From assembly GCF_001038625.1 (NCBI RefSeq), contig NZ_CP011803.1, positions 3,348,001-3,412,000 on the forward strand: 64,000 nt of DNA. The letters run 5' to 3'. The position numbers and the translations under genes were made by a program. Of this stretch, positions 34,913 to 43,481 are shown one piece after another. The stretch's first letter is position 1, and each line of letters starts with the position of its first letter. Under the pieces are notes generated by a model. That model saw only the letters and a list, made by a program, of their open reading frames with translations. It was not told where the DNA came from and did not search any database. This stretch comes from Clostridium carboxidivorans P7 (lineage in GTDB: Bacteria > Bacillota > Clostridia > Clostridiales > Clostridiaceae).

Positions 34913-36451
34913 ATGAAAAATGTACTAGGAAGAGAAATTCCTGATAATATAGAAGGCTATAGGGAAGTAAAGCCTTTTCAAGGAGCTTTTTCAAATTGTG
35001 GTGTTAAAGAAAAAGTAGGTGTAAAGGTAAGTTCAGTAAAACCGGGAGAAGATAAAGTATTAAACAGCATAGAAGAAGCTTTAGATAAAGTAGAAATAAA
35101 GGATGGAATGACTATATCTTTTCACCATCATTTAAGAAATGGAGATTTCATACTTAATAATGTAATGTATGCTATTTCAAAAAGAGGAATAAAAGACATT
35201 ACTGTAGCAGCAAGTTCTATATTCCCAATACATGAGCCCTTAGTAGAATATATGAAGAGGGGTGTTGTAACAGGAATAGTTGCAAACTATATGTCAGGAC
35301 CTGTGGCAGAAGCTATATCAAAGGGATACTTAAAAAAAACAGCAGTAATGATGACTCATGGTGGAAGACCAAGAGCTATAGAAAGTGGAGATTTACATAT
35401 AGATGTAGCATTCATAGGAGCACCAACTGCAGATACTTATGGAAACATAAATGGAGTTTATGGAAATGCTGCTTGTGGTTCATTAGGATATGCTGTATCT
35501 GATGCTGAATATGCAGATAAGGTAATAGCAATTACTGATAACCTTGTTCCTTACCCAGCATGTCCTATTGAGATCAATCAAACTTATGTAGATTATGTAG
35601 TTAAAGTTGATTCCATAGGAAATCCAGCAGGTATTGTATCAGGTACTACAAAAATTACAAAGGACCCTGTAGGACTTAAAATAGCTAAAATGGCATCAAA
35701 GGTTATGGAAGCTTCAGGACTTGTAAAGGATGGAATGTCATTTCAAACAGGAGCAGGAGGAACCTCCCTTGCAGTAGCAGAAAACTTAAAAGAAATAATG
35801 AGAGATAAGAAAGTAACAGGAAGTTTTGCAGCAGGTGGAATAACAGGTTATATTGTAGATATGCTTGAAGAAGGATTATTTAGAAATATATTTGATGTAC
35901 AGTGCTTTGATTTAAAGGCTGTAGAATCCTATAGAAATAATCCTAAACATCAAGGTATGAGCGGATCAATGTATGGGAATCCTCATAATAAAGGAGCTGT
36001 AGTAAATAACTTAGATGTAATGATACTTGGAGCTACAGAAATAGATACAAATTTCAATGTAAATGTAACAACAGGTTCTGATGGAATAATAATGGGAGGT
36101 TCAGGTGGACACAGTGATACTGCAGCAGGAGCAAAACTTGCTATAGTAGTTACAAATCTTATAAAAGGAAGACTTCCAATTATAAAGGATAAGGTTACTA
36201 CAGTTACAACTCCAGGAGAAAGCATAGATGTAGTAGTTACTGAAAGAGGTATAGCTGTAAATCCAATAAGAAAGGATTTAATAGAAAAATTAAAAGCTAA
36301 AAACTTACCTGTTATGACAATAGAAGAACTAAAAGATTTAGCTGAAAATATGACAGGAAAGCCATCACCTATAGAATTTACAGACCAGGTCGTTGCAATA
36401 GTAGAATATAGAGATGGTACTATAATAGATGTAGTTAGAAAACCATTATAG
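34913..36451 (+). CDS. citF: Citrate lyase alpha subunit (citrate:ACP transferase)
   Basis: 512-residue CoA-transferase-like subunit that exchanges acetyl for citrate on the carrier protein. NVLGREIPDNIEGYREVKPFQGAF at the N-terminus, GMTISFHHHLRNGDFILNNV and NFNVNVTTGSDGIIMGGSGGHSDTAAGAKL are CitF hallmarks. No citC (ligase), citX or citG (prosthetic group synthesis) follow; the transcript ends at the hairpin 36488-36553. Those accessory genes must lie elsewhere for the enzyme to be active. Confidence 0.93.
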   Translation: MKNVLGREIPDNIEGYREVKPFQGAFSNCGVKEKVGVKVSSVKPGEDKVLNSIEEALDKVEIKDGMTISFHHHLRNGDFILNNVMYAISKRGIKDITVAASSIFPIHEPLVEYMKRGVVTGIVANYMSGPVAEAISKGYLKKTAVMMTHGGRPRAIESGDLHIDVAFIGAPTADTYGNINGVYGNAACGSLGYAVSDAEYADKVIAITDNLVPYPACPIEINQTYVDYVVKVDSIGNPAGIVSGTTKITKDPVGLKIAKMASKVMEASGLVKDGMSFQTGAGGTSLAVAENLKEIMRDKKVTGSFAAGGITGYIVDMLEEGLFRNIFDVQCFDLKAVESYRNNPKHQGMSGSMYGNPHNKGAVVNNLDVMILGATEIDTNFNVNVTTGSDGIIMGGSGGHSDTAAGAKLAIVVTNLIKGRLPIIKDKVTTVTTPGESIDVVVTERGIAVNPIRKDLIEKLKAKNLPVMTIEELKDLAENMTGKPSPIEFTDQVVAIVEYRDGTIIDVVRKPL

Positions 36452-36487
36452 GAAAAATTCTTCAAATGGTATTTTTGTTAAATATAA

Positions 36488-36553
36488 AAAAGCGCTCTTC
36501 TTTGTAATAACTTCAAATCAATCATCTGAAATTATTGTGAGAAAGAGCGCTTT
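36488..36553. terminator. Bidirectional terminator after citF
   Basis: AAAGCGCTCTT pairs with AAGAGCGCTTT, with a second inner stem (TAATAACTTCA with TGAAATTATT). It lies between convergent citF and the sensor kinase gene. Confidence 0.75.
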
Positions 36554-36583
36554 CTTCCATTTCCAGTTTACATAAAAATTTTT

Positions 36584-38749
36584 TTAAGCTTGGCTAAATT
36601 GAACTATAGCCTTAAAAAGATCTCCATCAATTTCTATATTAAGTTTGCCACCTTGGAGCTCTACAATACTTTTTGCAATAGCAAGTCCTAATCCTGATCC
36701 TTCTGTATTTCTTGATTTATCCCCCCTTTTAAATCTTTCGAAGATTTCTTCTGCATCAAAATCCATTTCATAAGAAGAAATATTTTTCATGACAATTAAA
36801 ATTTTATTATCTTCTTCCATTAAATTAATATATACTCTAGTATTAGGTGCTGAATATTTTATAATGTTATTTATTAAGTTTTCAAATACTCTCCAGGTTT
36901 TTTTTCCATCCAAATTAGCATAAATATGCTTATTTGAATATTTAACCCTAAGAGTTAATGAAGCCTTTTTAATTTTCTCATCTAATTCTGCTATAGACTG
37001 CTCTAATAAAGCTGCTACATCAACTTTTTCTATATTTAATTCAACTGAACCACTAGACATTTTTGATGCTTCAAACAAATCCTCTATAAGGACTTTAAGT
37101 CTTTCCGATTTTCTATCTAAAACCCCGATATATCCTTTAATTTCATCTTCTGATAATCCTTCTTTTTTTAATAAATTTATATAGTTTATTATAGATGTAA
37201 GAGGTGTTTTTAAATCATGAGAAACATTTGTTATGAGTTCCGACTTAAGTCTCTCGCTTTTTACCTGACTTTGCAAGGACTTTTTATATCCTACTTTTAT
37301 GTTATTAATATTATGAGCTATTTTTGATAGGTGATTTTCTCCTTTTTCTTTTATAACATAGTTTAAATTTCCTGAAGCTATTTCTTTAGTTCCCTTTAAT
37401 ATTTCATTTAAATAATCTACCTTTTTAAACATAATACGTAAAATCAAGGTTATATACAGTATACCTATTATAAATCCTAGTATTATAGTACGTGGTGACA
37501 TCACTACTAATAAAAATGTAAACGAAGCAAGTATAGTTGTAATAATTGTAATAACTAAAATCTGAAGCTTCAAATTTCTTCCTATAAAACTTCTTTTAGC
37601 AGCATTAGTTAAACTGTGAATTAAACTTTTATTCCATTCATTTAAAAATTCCTTTTTATTTTTTATAGGTATTATATTGTTTTTAACATATAATACCACA
37701 TATGCAGTATATATACTGACAATTGTAAGCTTAATAAAGTGTTTAATTCCTAATGGTTTATAAAAAAAGCTAATATGCATCATATAGCCTAACATTATAA
37801 TTGTATAAATACAAAATACAAGCACACCTAAATCTATAGGTAATTTTTTATATAAACTTCCTGCTTTTTCTTGAAAAGCTATTTTTAAGCTTTTATCCTT
37901 TTTTATGCCTATTAATACTAAAAGAGCTATAATAAATGAACCACATCCCATTATCATTTCTTTAATAATTCTGCTTCTAACAGAATTGTAATATTGATAA
38001 TTTTCTAATATATAATTATTAGAATATGATTGTTTTGGAATCATAATATACCCTTCCCATGAAAAATTTTTAAACATGGAATTAGTATTTTGAAATTGTT
38101 TATCTTCAATGCTTTTCAATGGAAACTCAATAGTAAAAAGTGATTCTTTTTGTATATATTCTTGAATTGTATCCTGCCCTGTTAAGTTATGATATATTTC
38201 ATTTGTTTTTGTATTTTTAATATAATATTTTATATCATTTCTATTTTGCACGCTTTTTTTAATGGCTTCATAATCTTTGTCATATCTTGATGCAACTTCA
38301 TTCTTAAGTTCTTCATCAGTTTTAGTGTTTTCCTTTTTTACTTCTTCAAGTTTTTTATTTTTTTCATCCAGTAATTTATTAACTTTATCTTTATCTGAAA
38401 TCCTTTGTGCTTCTTGTATATCATTATTATATTTATTTTCGATTTCAGTTTGTTGATTTTTTAACTTATCTTCATAAAATAGCCTTAATCCTTCTATATC
38501 TTCTTTACTAGCTTTATTTTCTCCAAATTTATCATTATAATCTTTATAATGTACATAAAAATTACTTAAGTTTTCACAGTAGCTATATATTTCTTGTCCA
38601 AATTGATAACTATTAAAATAAGTTTTATTCTTAATGTAGCTAGCATTTTTAACAACATCACATGCTGACAATATAGAAAATGCAGCTGCATATATTCCTA
38701 AAACACACAAACAAATATATACAAATTTATTTTTCAATTTTATACCCAA
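36584..38749 (-). CDS. Sensor histidine kinase with large extracytoplasmic domain
   Basis: 721 residues. TM helix 1 (about 10-30), a long extracytoplasmic region (to about 265) rich in Lys/Glu/Asn with predicted coiled coil (EIENKYNNDIQEAQRISDKD), further TM helices (about 266-445), a HAMP-like linker, then HisKA with SHDLKTPLTSIINYINLLK (His phosphoacceptor) and an ATPase domain (NLINNIIKYS, GSGLGLAIAKSIVELQGG). The signal is unknown; the layout resembles envelope-stress or antibiotic-sensing kinases. Its start overlaps the end of the regulator gene by 23 bases. Confidence 0.85.
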   Translation of the reverse strand: MGIKLKNKFVYICLCVLGIYAAAFSILSACDVVKNASYIKNKTYFNSYQFGQEIYSYCENLSNFYVHYKDYNDKFGENKASKEDIEGLRLFYEDKLKNQQTEIENKYNNDIQEAQRISDKDKVNKLLDEKNKKLEEVKKENTKTDEELKNEVASRYDKDYEAIKKSVQNRNDIKYYIKNTKTNEIYHNLTGQDTIQEYIQKESLFTIEFPLKSIEDKQFQNTNSMFKNFSWEGYIMIPKQSYSNNYILENYQYYNSVRSRIIKEMIMGCGSFIIALLVLIGIKKDKSLKIAFQEKAGSLYKKLPIDLGVLVFCIYTIIMLGYMMHISFFYKPLGIKHFIKLTIVSIYTAYVVLYVKNNIIPIKNKKEFLNEWNKSLIHSLTNAAKRSFIGRNLKLQILVITIITTILASFTFLLVVMSPRTIILGFIIGILYITLILRIMFKKVDYLNEILKGTKEIASGNLNYVIKEKGENHLSKIAHNINNIKVGYKKSLQSQVKSERLKSELITNVSHDLKTPLTSIINYINLLKKEGLSEDEIKGYIGVLDRKSERLKVLIEDLFEASKMSSGSVELNIEKVDVAALLEQSIAELDEKIKKASLTLRVKYSNKHIYANLDGKKTWRVFENLINNIIKYSAPNTRVYINLMEEDNKILIVMKNISSYEMDFDAEEIFERFKRGDKSRNTEGSGLGLAIAKSIVELQGGKLNIEIDGDLFKAIVQFSQA

Positions 38750-39419
38750 TTCCCCACACCACCTTTAAGTATCTCGGTTCTCTTGGATTAATCTCTATTT
38801 TTTCTCTTATTCTTCTTATATGTACTGCTACAGTATTTTCTCCATTATAATAAGGCTGCTTCCAAGCTTTTTCATATATTTCTTCAATAGAAAATACCCT
38901 TCCTTTATTGTCCATTAACAGCTCTAATATTCTATACTCAATAGCTGTAAGTCTTATTTCTTCTCCATCCACAGTTACCATCTTTGTCTTCTTATCCAAA
39001 ACTAAACCTTTGATAACAATTTTATCATTGTTTTCTTTATAATTTCCTAAATTTATATATCTTCTAAGTTGAGACTTAACTCTGGCTACTAACTCTAAAG
39101 CATTAAAAGGTTTGGTCATATAATCGTCTGCTCCAACATTAAGCCCTAATATCTTGTCCATATCTTCAGATTTTGCAGAAAGCATTATTATAGGAATATT
39201 TTTACTTTCCCTTATTTTAAATGTAGCCTTAATTCCATCCATTCTTGGCATCATAATATCCATTATAATAAGATGAATTTCTTCTTCCTCCAAAAGCATT
39301 AAAGCGTCTATGCCATCTTTAGCTTTAAACACTCTTATACCTTCATTTTTTAAATAAATTTCTATTGCTTCAGTTATTTCTTCTTCATCATCTACAACTA
39401 AAACATTGTACTTTTCCAT
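38727..39419 (-). CDS. OmpR/PhoB-type response regulator
   Basis: 230 residues. The receiver domain (1-118) has DDEEE, LIIMDIMMPRMDGIKA with the phosphoacceptor Asp, and MTKPFNALELVARV. The C-terminal winged helix (about 135-230) has LTAIEYRILELLMDNKGRVF and NTVAVHIRRIREKI. ATG 39419 is chosen because the longer GTG start lies inside the AAAGGTGG ribosome binding site. It forms a two-gene unit with the kinase; targets are not evident. Confidence 0.9.
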   Translation of the reverse strand: MEKYNVLVVDDEEEITEAIEIYLKNEGIRVFKAKDGIDALMLLEEEEIHLIIMDIMMPRMDGIKATFKIRESKNIPIIMLSAKSEDMDKILGLNVGADDYMTKPFNALELVARVKSQLRRYINLGNYKENNDKIVIKGLVLDKKTKMVTVDGEEIRLTAIEYRILELLMDNKGRVFSIEEIYEKAWKQPYYNGENTVAVHIRRIREKIEINPREPRYLKVVWGIGYKIEK

Positions 39420-39566
39420 ATTCTCTTCCACCTTTCTTTATAAATTATATCATTTTTAATCCCTCCTTTGCTTCGGCTACAAATTAATTATACTAGAGAA
39501 TTTTTACAAATAACTTATCAAAGTTCTTACAAATTTCTTAACAAAATATTTTATTGCAAAAAAATA

Positions 39567-39609
39567 AAAGCTGTGAAAGTATGATATTATATTCATATTT
39601 CACAGCTTT
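39567..39609 (-). terminator. Terminator of the WG-repeat gene
   Basis: AAAGCTGTGAAA pairs with TTTCACAGCTTT; on the minus strand the stem is followed by TTTTATTTTTTT. It lies about 60 bases beyond the WG-repeat gene stop. Confidence 0.75.
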
Positions 39610-39670
39610 CTATTTTTAATTAAATTTTTTCTTAAAATAGATTCTATAAACTTAAAAACTCTATATAACT

Positions 39671-40672
39671 TTAAAGCTTCCAGATGTAATCACCATTTTT
39701 GTTTATATATCTAGTTCTATTTTCAAAAACAACTTTTGCAACACCATCTACAAATTTTGATACTTCATCAAAAATTGGCTCTATAATGAACTTTCCTGCT
39801 TTATTTATGTATCCCCATTTACCATTTACCTCTACAGATATTAAATCTTCACTTATGGTATCTACATTATCAAATTTTACAGGAATTATTTCTACTCCAG
39901 ATTTATCTATAAAGCCATACTTTTCTTTAATAGCAACTGCTGCAAATCCTTCATAAAAGTTATCTGCCCAATCATATTTAGGTGAAATTATCATTTCTCC
40001 TTTTGCATTTATAAATCCATATTTACCATTGCCTTCTATTACTGCTAATCCTTCAGAAAAACTACTAGCTTCCCTATACTTAGGAGCAATTACAATATCT
40101 CCTGATTTGTTTATATATCCATACTTACTATTTACCTGAACTACTGCTAACCCTTCTGAAAAGCCATAAGCATAATCATATTTTGCTCCTATTACTTCCT
40201 TACCAAGCTTATCTATATATCCTAATTTACCTCCTGATTGAACCAAAGCTAAGTCTTCTTTAAAATCATCTGCATATAAAAATTTGGGCTCTATTACTGC
40301 TTTTCCTTCTTTATCTATGTAGCCCCACTTATATCCTAATTTTACTGCTGCCAATCCTTCTGAAAAATCATAAGCCTCATCATATTCAGCCTTTACAACC
40401 AATTTCCCTGTATTATCTACACATCCGTATTTTCCATTTACCTCAACCATTGCTAAGCCTTCCCTAAAATCATAGGCATCATCATATTCAGCTTCAACTA
40501 CTATATCTCCTTCTTTGTTTATAAATCCAAAATTTTCTCCAATACTTACCATAGCTAATCCTTCACTAAATTCTTCAGCATAATCAAAATTAGGTTCTAT
40601 AGAAATTTTTCCTGTATTGTCTATATATCCATATTTACCATCTAATTTTATTGGATAAAGTACTTTTTCCAT
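39671..40672 (-). CDS. WG-repeat protein
   Basis: 333 residues made almost wholly of WG (KWG-type) repeats of about 36 residues. About nine copies of a KYGYIDNTGKISIEP-like start are seen, each followed by a YDYAYDFSEGLAVV-like second half; the last copy is degenerate (RYINKNGDYIWKL). There is no signal peptide or TM segment. These repeats form beta structures used in binding; the partner is unknown. Near-identical repeats could make the gene prone to unit gain or loss. A 51-residue gene lies directly upstream in the same direction. Confidence 0.85.
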   Translation of the reverse strand: MEKVLYPIKLDGKYGYIDNTGKISIEPNFDYAEEFSEGLAMVSIGENFGFINKEGDIVVEAEYDDAYDFREGLAMVEVNGKYGCVDNTGKLVVKAEYDEAYDFSEGLAAVKLGYKWGYIDKEGKAVIEPKFLYADDFKEDLALVQSGGKLGYIDKLGKEVIGAKYDYAYGFSEGLAVVQVNSKYGYINKSGDIVIAPKYREASSFSEGLAVIEGNGKYGFINAKGEMIISPKYDWADNFYEGFAAVAIKEKYGFIDKSGVEIIPVKFDNVDTISEDLISVEVNGKWGYINKAGKFIIEPIFDEVSKFVDGVAKVVFENRTRYINKNGDYIWKL

Positions 40673-40687
40673 TTTGCATTATCTCCT

Positions 40688-40843
40688 CTACTTATCAAAT
40701 AATCCGCCTGTCTTCTTATTTATGATGGCTTTTCTAGTTCCACCTATATTTTTGTCTGCTCTTAAATGTGACCCTTGCTGAGCACTTTTTTTCTTTTTAG
40801 CCTCAATTATTTTCTTCATCATTTCAATATTTTTATCTGACAT
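40688..40843 (-). CDS. Small basic protein, 51 residues
   Basis: ATG at 40843 with AAGGAG upstream; starts MSDKNIEMMKKIIEAKKKKS and ends RKAIINKKTGGLFDK. It is highly charged and soluble, with a helical N-terminal half and a Gly-rich tail. I recognise no named family, but composition, ribosome binding site and 15-base spacing to the WG-repeat gene support a real gene in one operon. Confidence 0.65.
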   Translation of the reverse strand: MSDKNIEMMKKIIEAKKKKSAQQGSHLRADKNIGGTRKAIINKKTGGLFDK

Positions 40844-41204
40844 TTTCTATTCTCCTTGTATATAGCATAATATATTTCTTATTATCACATTATACTATAT
40901 TATTTTATTCTATTTGCATTAATTTATAAATTTTCTACACAATATAAAGTAATTTAATGGATTTTTAAAATATATTTTTTATAAATATTCACTTTTTTTA
41001 CTATAATAGGAGTAATGTGAAGGTATACTTAACTGCAATGAATATATTAATTATTTTGTCGATATTTCATTAAGATATTTACTATAATACCGTTTAATAA
41101 CTATCTTTAAATATGATAACATGTACATTGTACATCTGTAATTATAAAAGAATAAATTAATAGATATAACTATAGCTGTTATAACTTTTTAATAAAAGAA
41201 GTGA

Positions 41205-41303
41205 TATAATAGCTGTAAATAATGTTTTGATTCTCCATATAAAAGGTTTACATTATTTTTTAATTATATAAATAAGGACCAAATATCTTTTGATAAAGGT
41301 CCT
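41205..41303 (+). promoter_or_regulatory. Promoter and structured leader of the dipeptidase gene
   Basis: A -10 box TATAAT (41205-41210) with no strong -35 is followed by a leader holding two hairpins. AAATAATGT pairs with ACATTATTT (41217-41258) and runs into a T tract, so it looks like an early terminator. AGGACC then pairs with GGTCCT (41275-41303), just before the AGGAGG site. This suggests attenuation or translational control. The rest of the gap 40844-41204 is AT-rich with nothing recognised. Confidence 0.4.
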
Positions 41304-41325
41304 CAAAAATAGGAGGAATGACAAT

Positions 41326-42717
41326 ATGGAAATAAACAGAAAAATTGACGAACTTAAAGAAGGTTTAATAAAATCTTCTCAAGAACTTGTAAAAATTAAA
41401 AGTGTTGAAGAACCTGCAAAAGAAGGTATGCCTTATGGTGAAGGTGTGCACAATGTACTAAATAAAACTTTAGAAATTTGCCAAAACCTTGGTTTTAAGA
41501 CAGTAAATATTGATGGTTATGTTGGTTATGCTGAATATGGTGAAGGAGAAGATTACGTTGCTGTGCTTGGTCACTTAGATGTAGTTCCAGAAGGAGATGG
41601 ATGGATATATCCACCATATGGTGCAGAAATTCATGATGGAAAAATATATGGAAGAGGAACTATGGATGATAAAGCTCCAATGGTAGCTGCACTTTATGGA
41701 CTTAAAGCTATAAAAGATTTGAATCTTCCATTATCCAAAAGAGTTAGAATCATATTCGGCACAAATGAAGAATCAGGTTGCAATGAAATGCCTCACTACT
41801 TGGAAAAAGAAAAAGCACCTGTAGCTGGTTTTACACCAGATGCAGAATATCCAATAATATATGGCGAAAAAGGTATTACCATATTTGATGTAACTAAAAA
41901 ATTAACTGTAAAATCTACTGGTGATGTAATTATTAAATCTTTAAATGGTGGCCAAAGAGCCAATGTAGTTCCTGATTACTGTGAAGCATTAATATCGACT
42001 AAAAATACTGAAGCTATTATTAATGCTGCTAAAGAATTTAAGAGTAAAACTGGTTATGATGTAACTGCAGAAATTAAAGATAATATGATAGTTGTTAAAT
42101 CAGTTGGTGTTGCTGCCCATGGAAGCCTACCTCATTTAGGAAAAAATGCTATAATGCAAATGTTTAAGTTCCTTGGAGAACTTCCTCTTGGAAAATGTGA
42201 TATTGCAGATTATATAAACTTCTTTAATAAATATGTAGGATTTGAAACTGATGGAAAATCTTTTGGAGTATATCTTGAAGATAAAGAATCTGGAAAGCTT
42301 TCATTTAATATTGGTACAGTATCCATGGATGAAGAAAAAGTTTCTATGGCACTTAATTTAAGATATCCTGTAACATTTAAATATGAAAATATGATGAATC
42401 CATTTAATGAAAAAATAGAAGCTGCTGGTATGGAAATCGAAAATATGCTGCATCAAAAACCTTTATTTTTCCCAGCAGATCACCCTATTATAAAATCATT
42501 ACAAAAAGTATATACAGAACAAACTGGTAAAGAAGCAAAACTTCTTGCAATTGGTGGAGGTACTTATGCTAAAGAAATGCCAAATATAGTTGCCTTCGGA
42601 CCAATATTCCCTGGAAAGCCTGATCTTGATCATCAGGCAAATGAATACATTGAAGTAGATGACTTAATACTTAATGCTAAAATCTATGGTCATGCAATTT
42701 ATGAACTTGCAAAATAG
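41326..42717 (+). CDS. pepV: M20-family dipeptidase (PepV-like)
   Basis: 463-residue zinc dipeptidase that cleaves Xaa-dipeptides in the cytoplasm. Metal ligands appear in VAVLGHLDVVPEGDGW, GRGTMDDKAPM, GTNEESGCNEMPHY (catalytic and metal Glu) and FTPDAEYP, with a final metal-binding His in DLDHQANEYIEV; the large lid domain of PepV/Sapep proteins occupies the middle. ATG 41326 follows AGGAGG. Its stop lies 40 bases before palindrome A. Confidence 0.88.
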   Translation: MEINRKIDELKEGLIKSSQELVKIKSVEEPAKEGMPYGEGVHNVLNKTLEICQNLGFKTVNIDGYVGYAEYGEGEDYVAVLGHLDVVPEGDGWIYPPYGAEIHDGKIYGRGTMDDKAPMVAALYGLKAIKDLNLPLSKRVRIIFGTNEESGCNEMPHYLEKEKAPVAGFTPDAEYPIIYGEKGITIFDVTKKLTVKSTGDVIIKSLNGGQRANVVPDYCEALISTKNTEAIINAAKEFKSKTGYDVTAEIKDNMIVVKSVGVAAHGSLPHLGKNAIMQMFKFLGELPLGKCDIADYINFFNKYVGFETDGKSFGVYLEDKESGKLSFNIGTVSMDEEKVSMALNLRYPVTFKYENMMNPFNEKIEAAGMEIENMLHQKPLFFPADHPIIKSLQKVYTEQTGKEAKLLAIGGGTYAKEMPNIVAFGPIFPGKPDLDHQANEYIEVDDLILNAKIYGHAIYELAK

Positions 42718-42756
42718 TTAGTATTATAAAAATTATGCGACACAAGAGTGCAGTGG

Positions 42757-43000
42757 AAGTTTGGATTTTAACTTTCATTCCGTGATATATGATAAGGGTG
42801 TCATCACGGCTAAATGTTTTAATTATTCTAAAGCTCAAAATTTTTGAAAACCTAAGAACTTTGTCAAACTCGGTTCCCTCAAACAGGACTAAAGTTCTAA
42901 GGCTTTCAAAAATTTTGAGCTAAGAATAATATTAAAACAATTTAGCTAATGTGATGACACCCTTATCATATATCACTGCATAAAAGTTAAAATTCAAACT
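42757..43000 (+). repeat. Large palindrome A
   Basis: About 244 bp, nearly fully self-complementary: AAGTTTGGATTTTAACTTT near the left end matches AAAGTTAAAATTCAAACT at the right end, GGGTGTCATCAC matches GTGATGACACCC, and CTCAAAATTTTTGAAA matches TTTCAAAAATTTTGAG. The central loop is about 42863-42893. No coding sequence is seen. An inverted copy (A') lies at 48143-48385. It begins 40 bases after the dipeptidase stop and may also act as its terminator. Confidence 0.85.
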
Positions 43001-43215
43001 AGCAAGTTCAAGTGAATGTACATAATTACATTACTATAAGTAATTTTAGTAAGCCACAATCATATTTACAACACTTAAAATTAAAGCACAGGCTGCGCCA
43101 TAAAATATTATTAAAATAGCTAAAATATACATAAACTAGATAACAAGTATTATGAAAGCTACGCTTTTTATTTAGAGTCATATAAGAAAGTAATATATAC
43201 ACGTAATGCACTAAG
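43001..43215 (+). repeat. Shared spacer between palindromes A and B
   Basis: Non-coding spacer that is clearly similar, in reverse complement, to 47903-48142 (for example ATACATAAACTAGATAA and AAGTATTATGAAAGCT occur in both). It contains a small AAAGCTACGCTTT hairpin. The 61-codon open frame in it is not conserved in the other copy and has no ribosome binding site, so I treat it as chance. Confidence 0.7.
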
Positions 43216-43366
43216 AAGTAACTTTCAACTGTATGGAGACTGATATATGCTGTGAAGGAAGATTCGAACGAATTTTAGAAGTTCTTTGCTTGATATATTG
43301 AAAAATTTCGTAATTTTTGCCAGGACGGCAAAAGCTCCGAAAGCGACAGGACGTCGCATTTGAGAC
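43216..43366 (+). repeat. Palindrome B, left part with CAGGACG-loop hairpins
   Basis: The left arm 43216-43309 matches in reverse complement 45176-45271, the right arm. The core holds two small hairpins, TTGC-CAGGACG-GCAA (43317-43331) and GCGA-CAGGACG-TCGC (43343-43357), then CATTTGAG, where the IS110 element begins. Homologous to palindrome C (47653-47902). Confidence 0.75.
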
Positions 43367-43481
43367 CAGCTAGTAAAAGTCAATAAGTTTTTATAAAAAA
43401 TTTTATTAATAAAAATAGGCATCACAAAAAATCCATTAAAAAACACGAATAATGGAAATTGGCTCCTAATTATTTTAGCCG

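Noticed and set aside
43026-43211. 61-codon minus-strand ORF in the spacer between palindromes A and B
   Set aside because: It lies in a repeated non-coding spacer, has no ribosome binding site, and its frame is not preserved in the second copy at 47903-48142.
43225-43446. 73-codon ORF across the left arm of palindrome B and the IS end
   Set aside because: It spans the junction of two unrelated elements, so it is chance open sequence.
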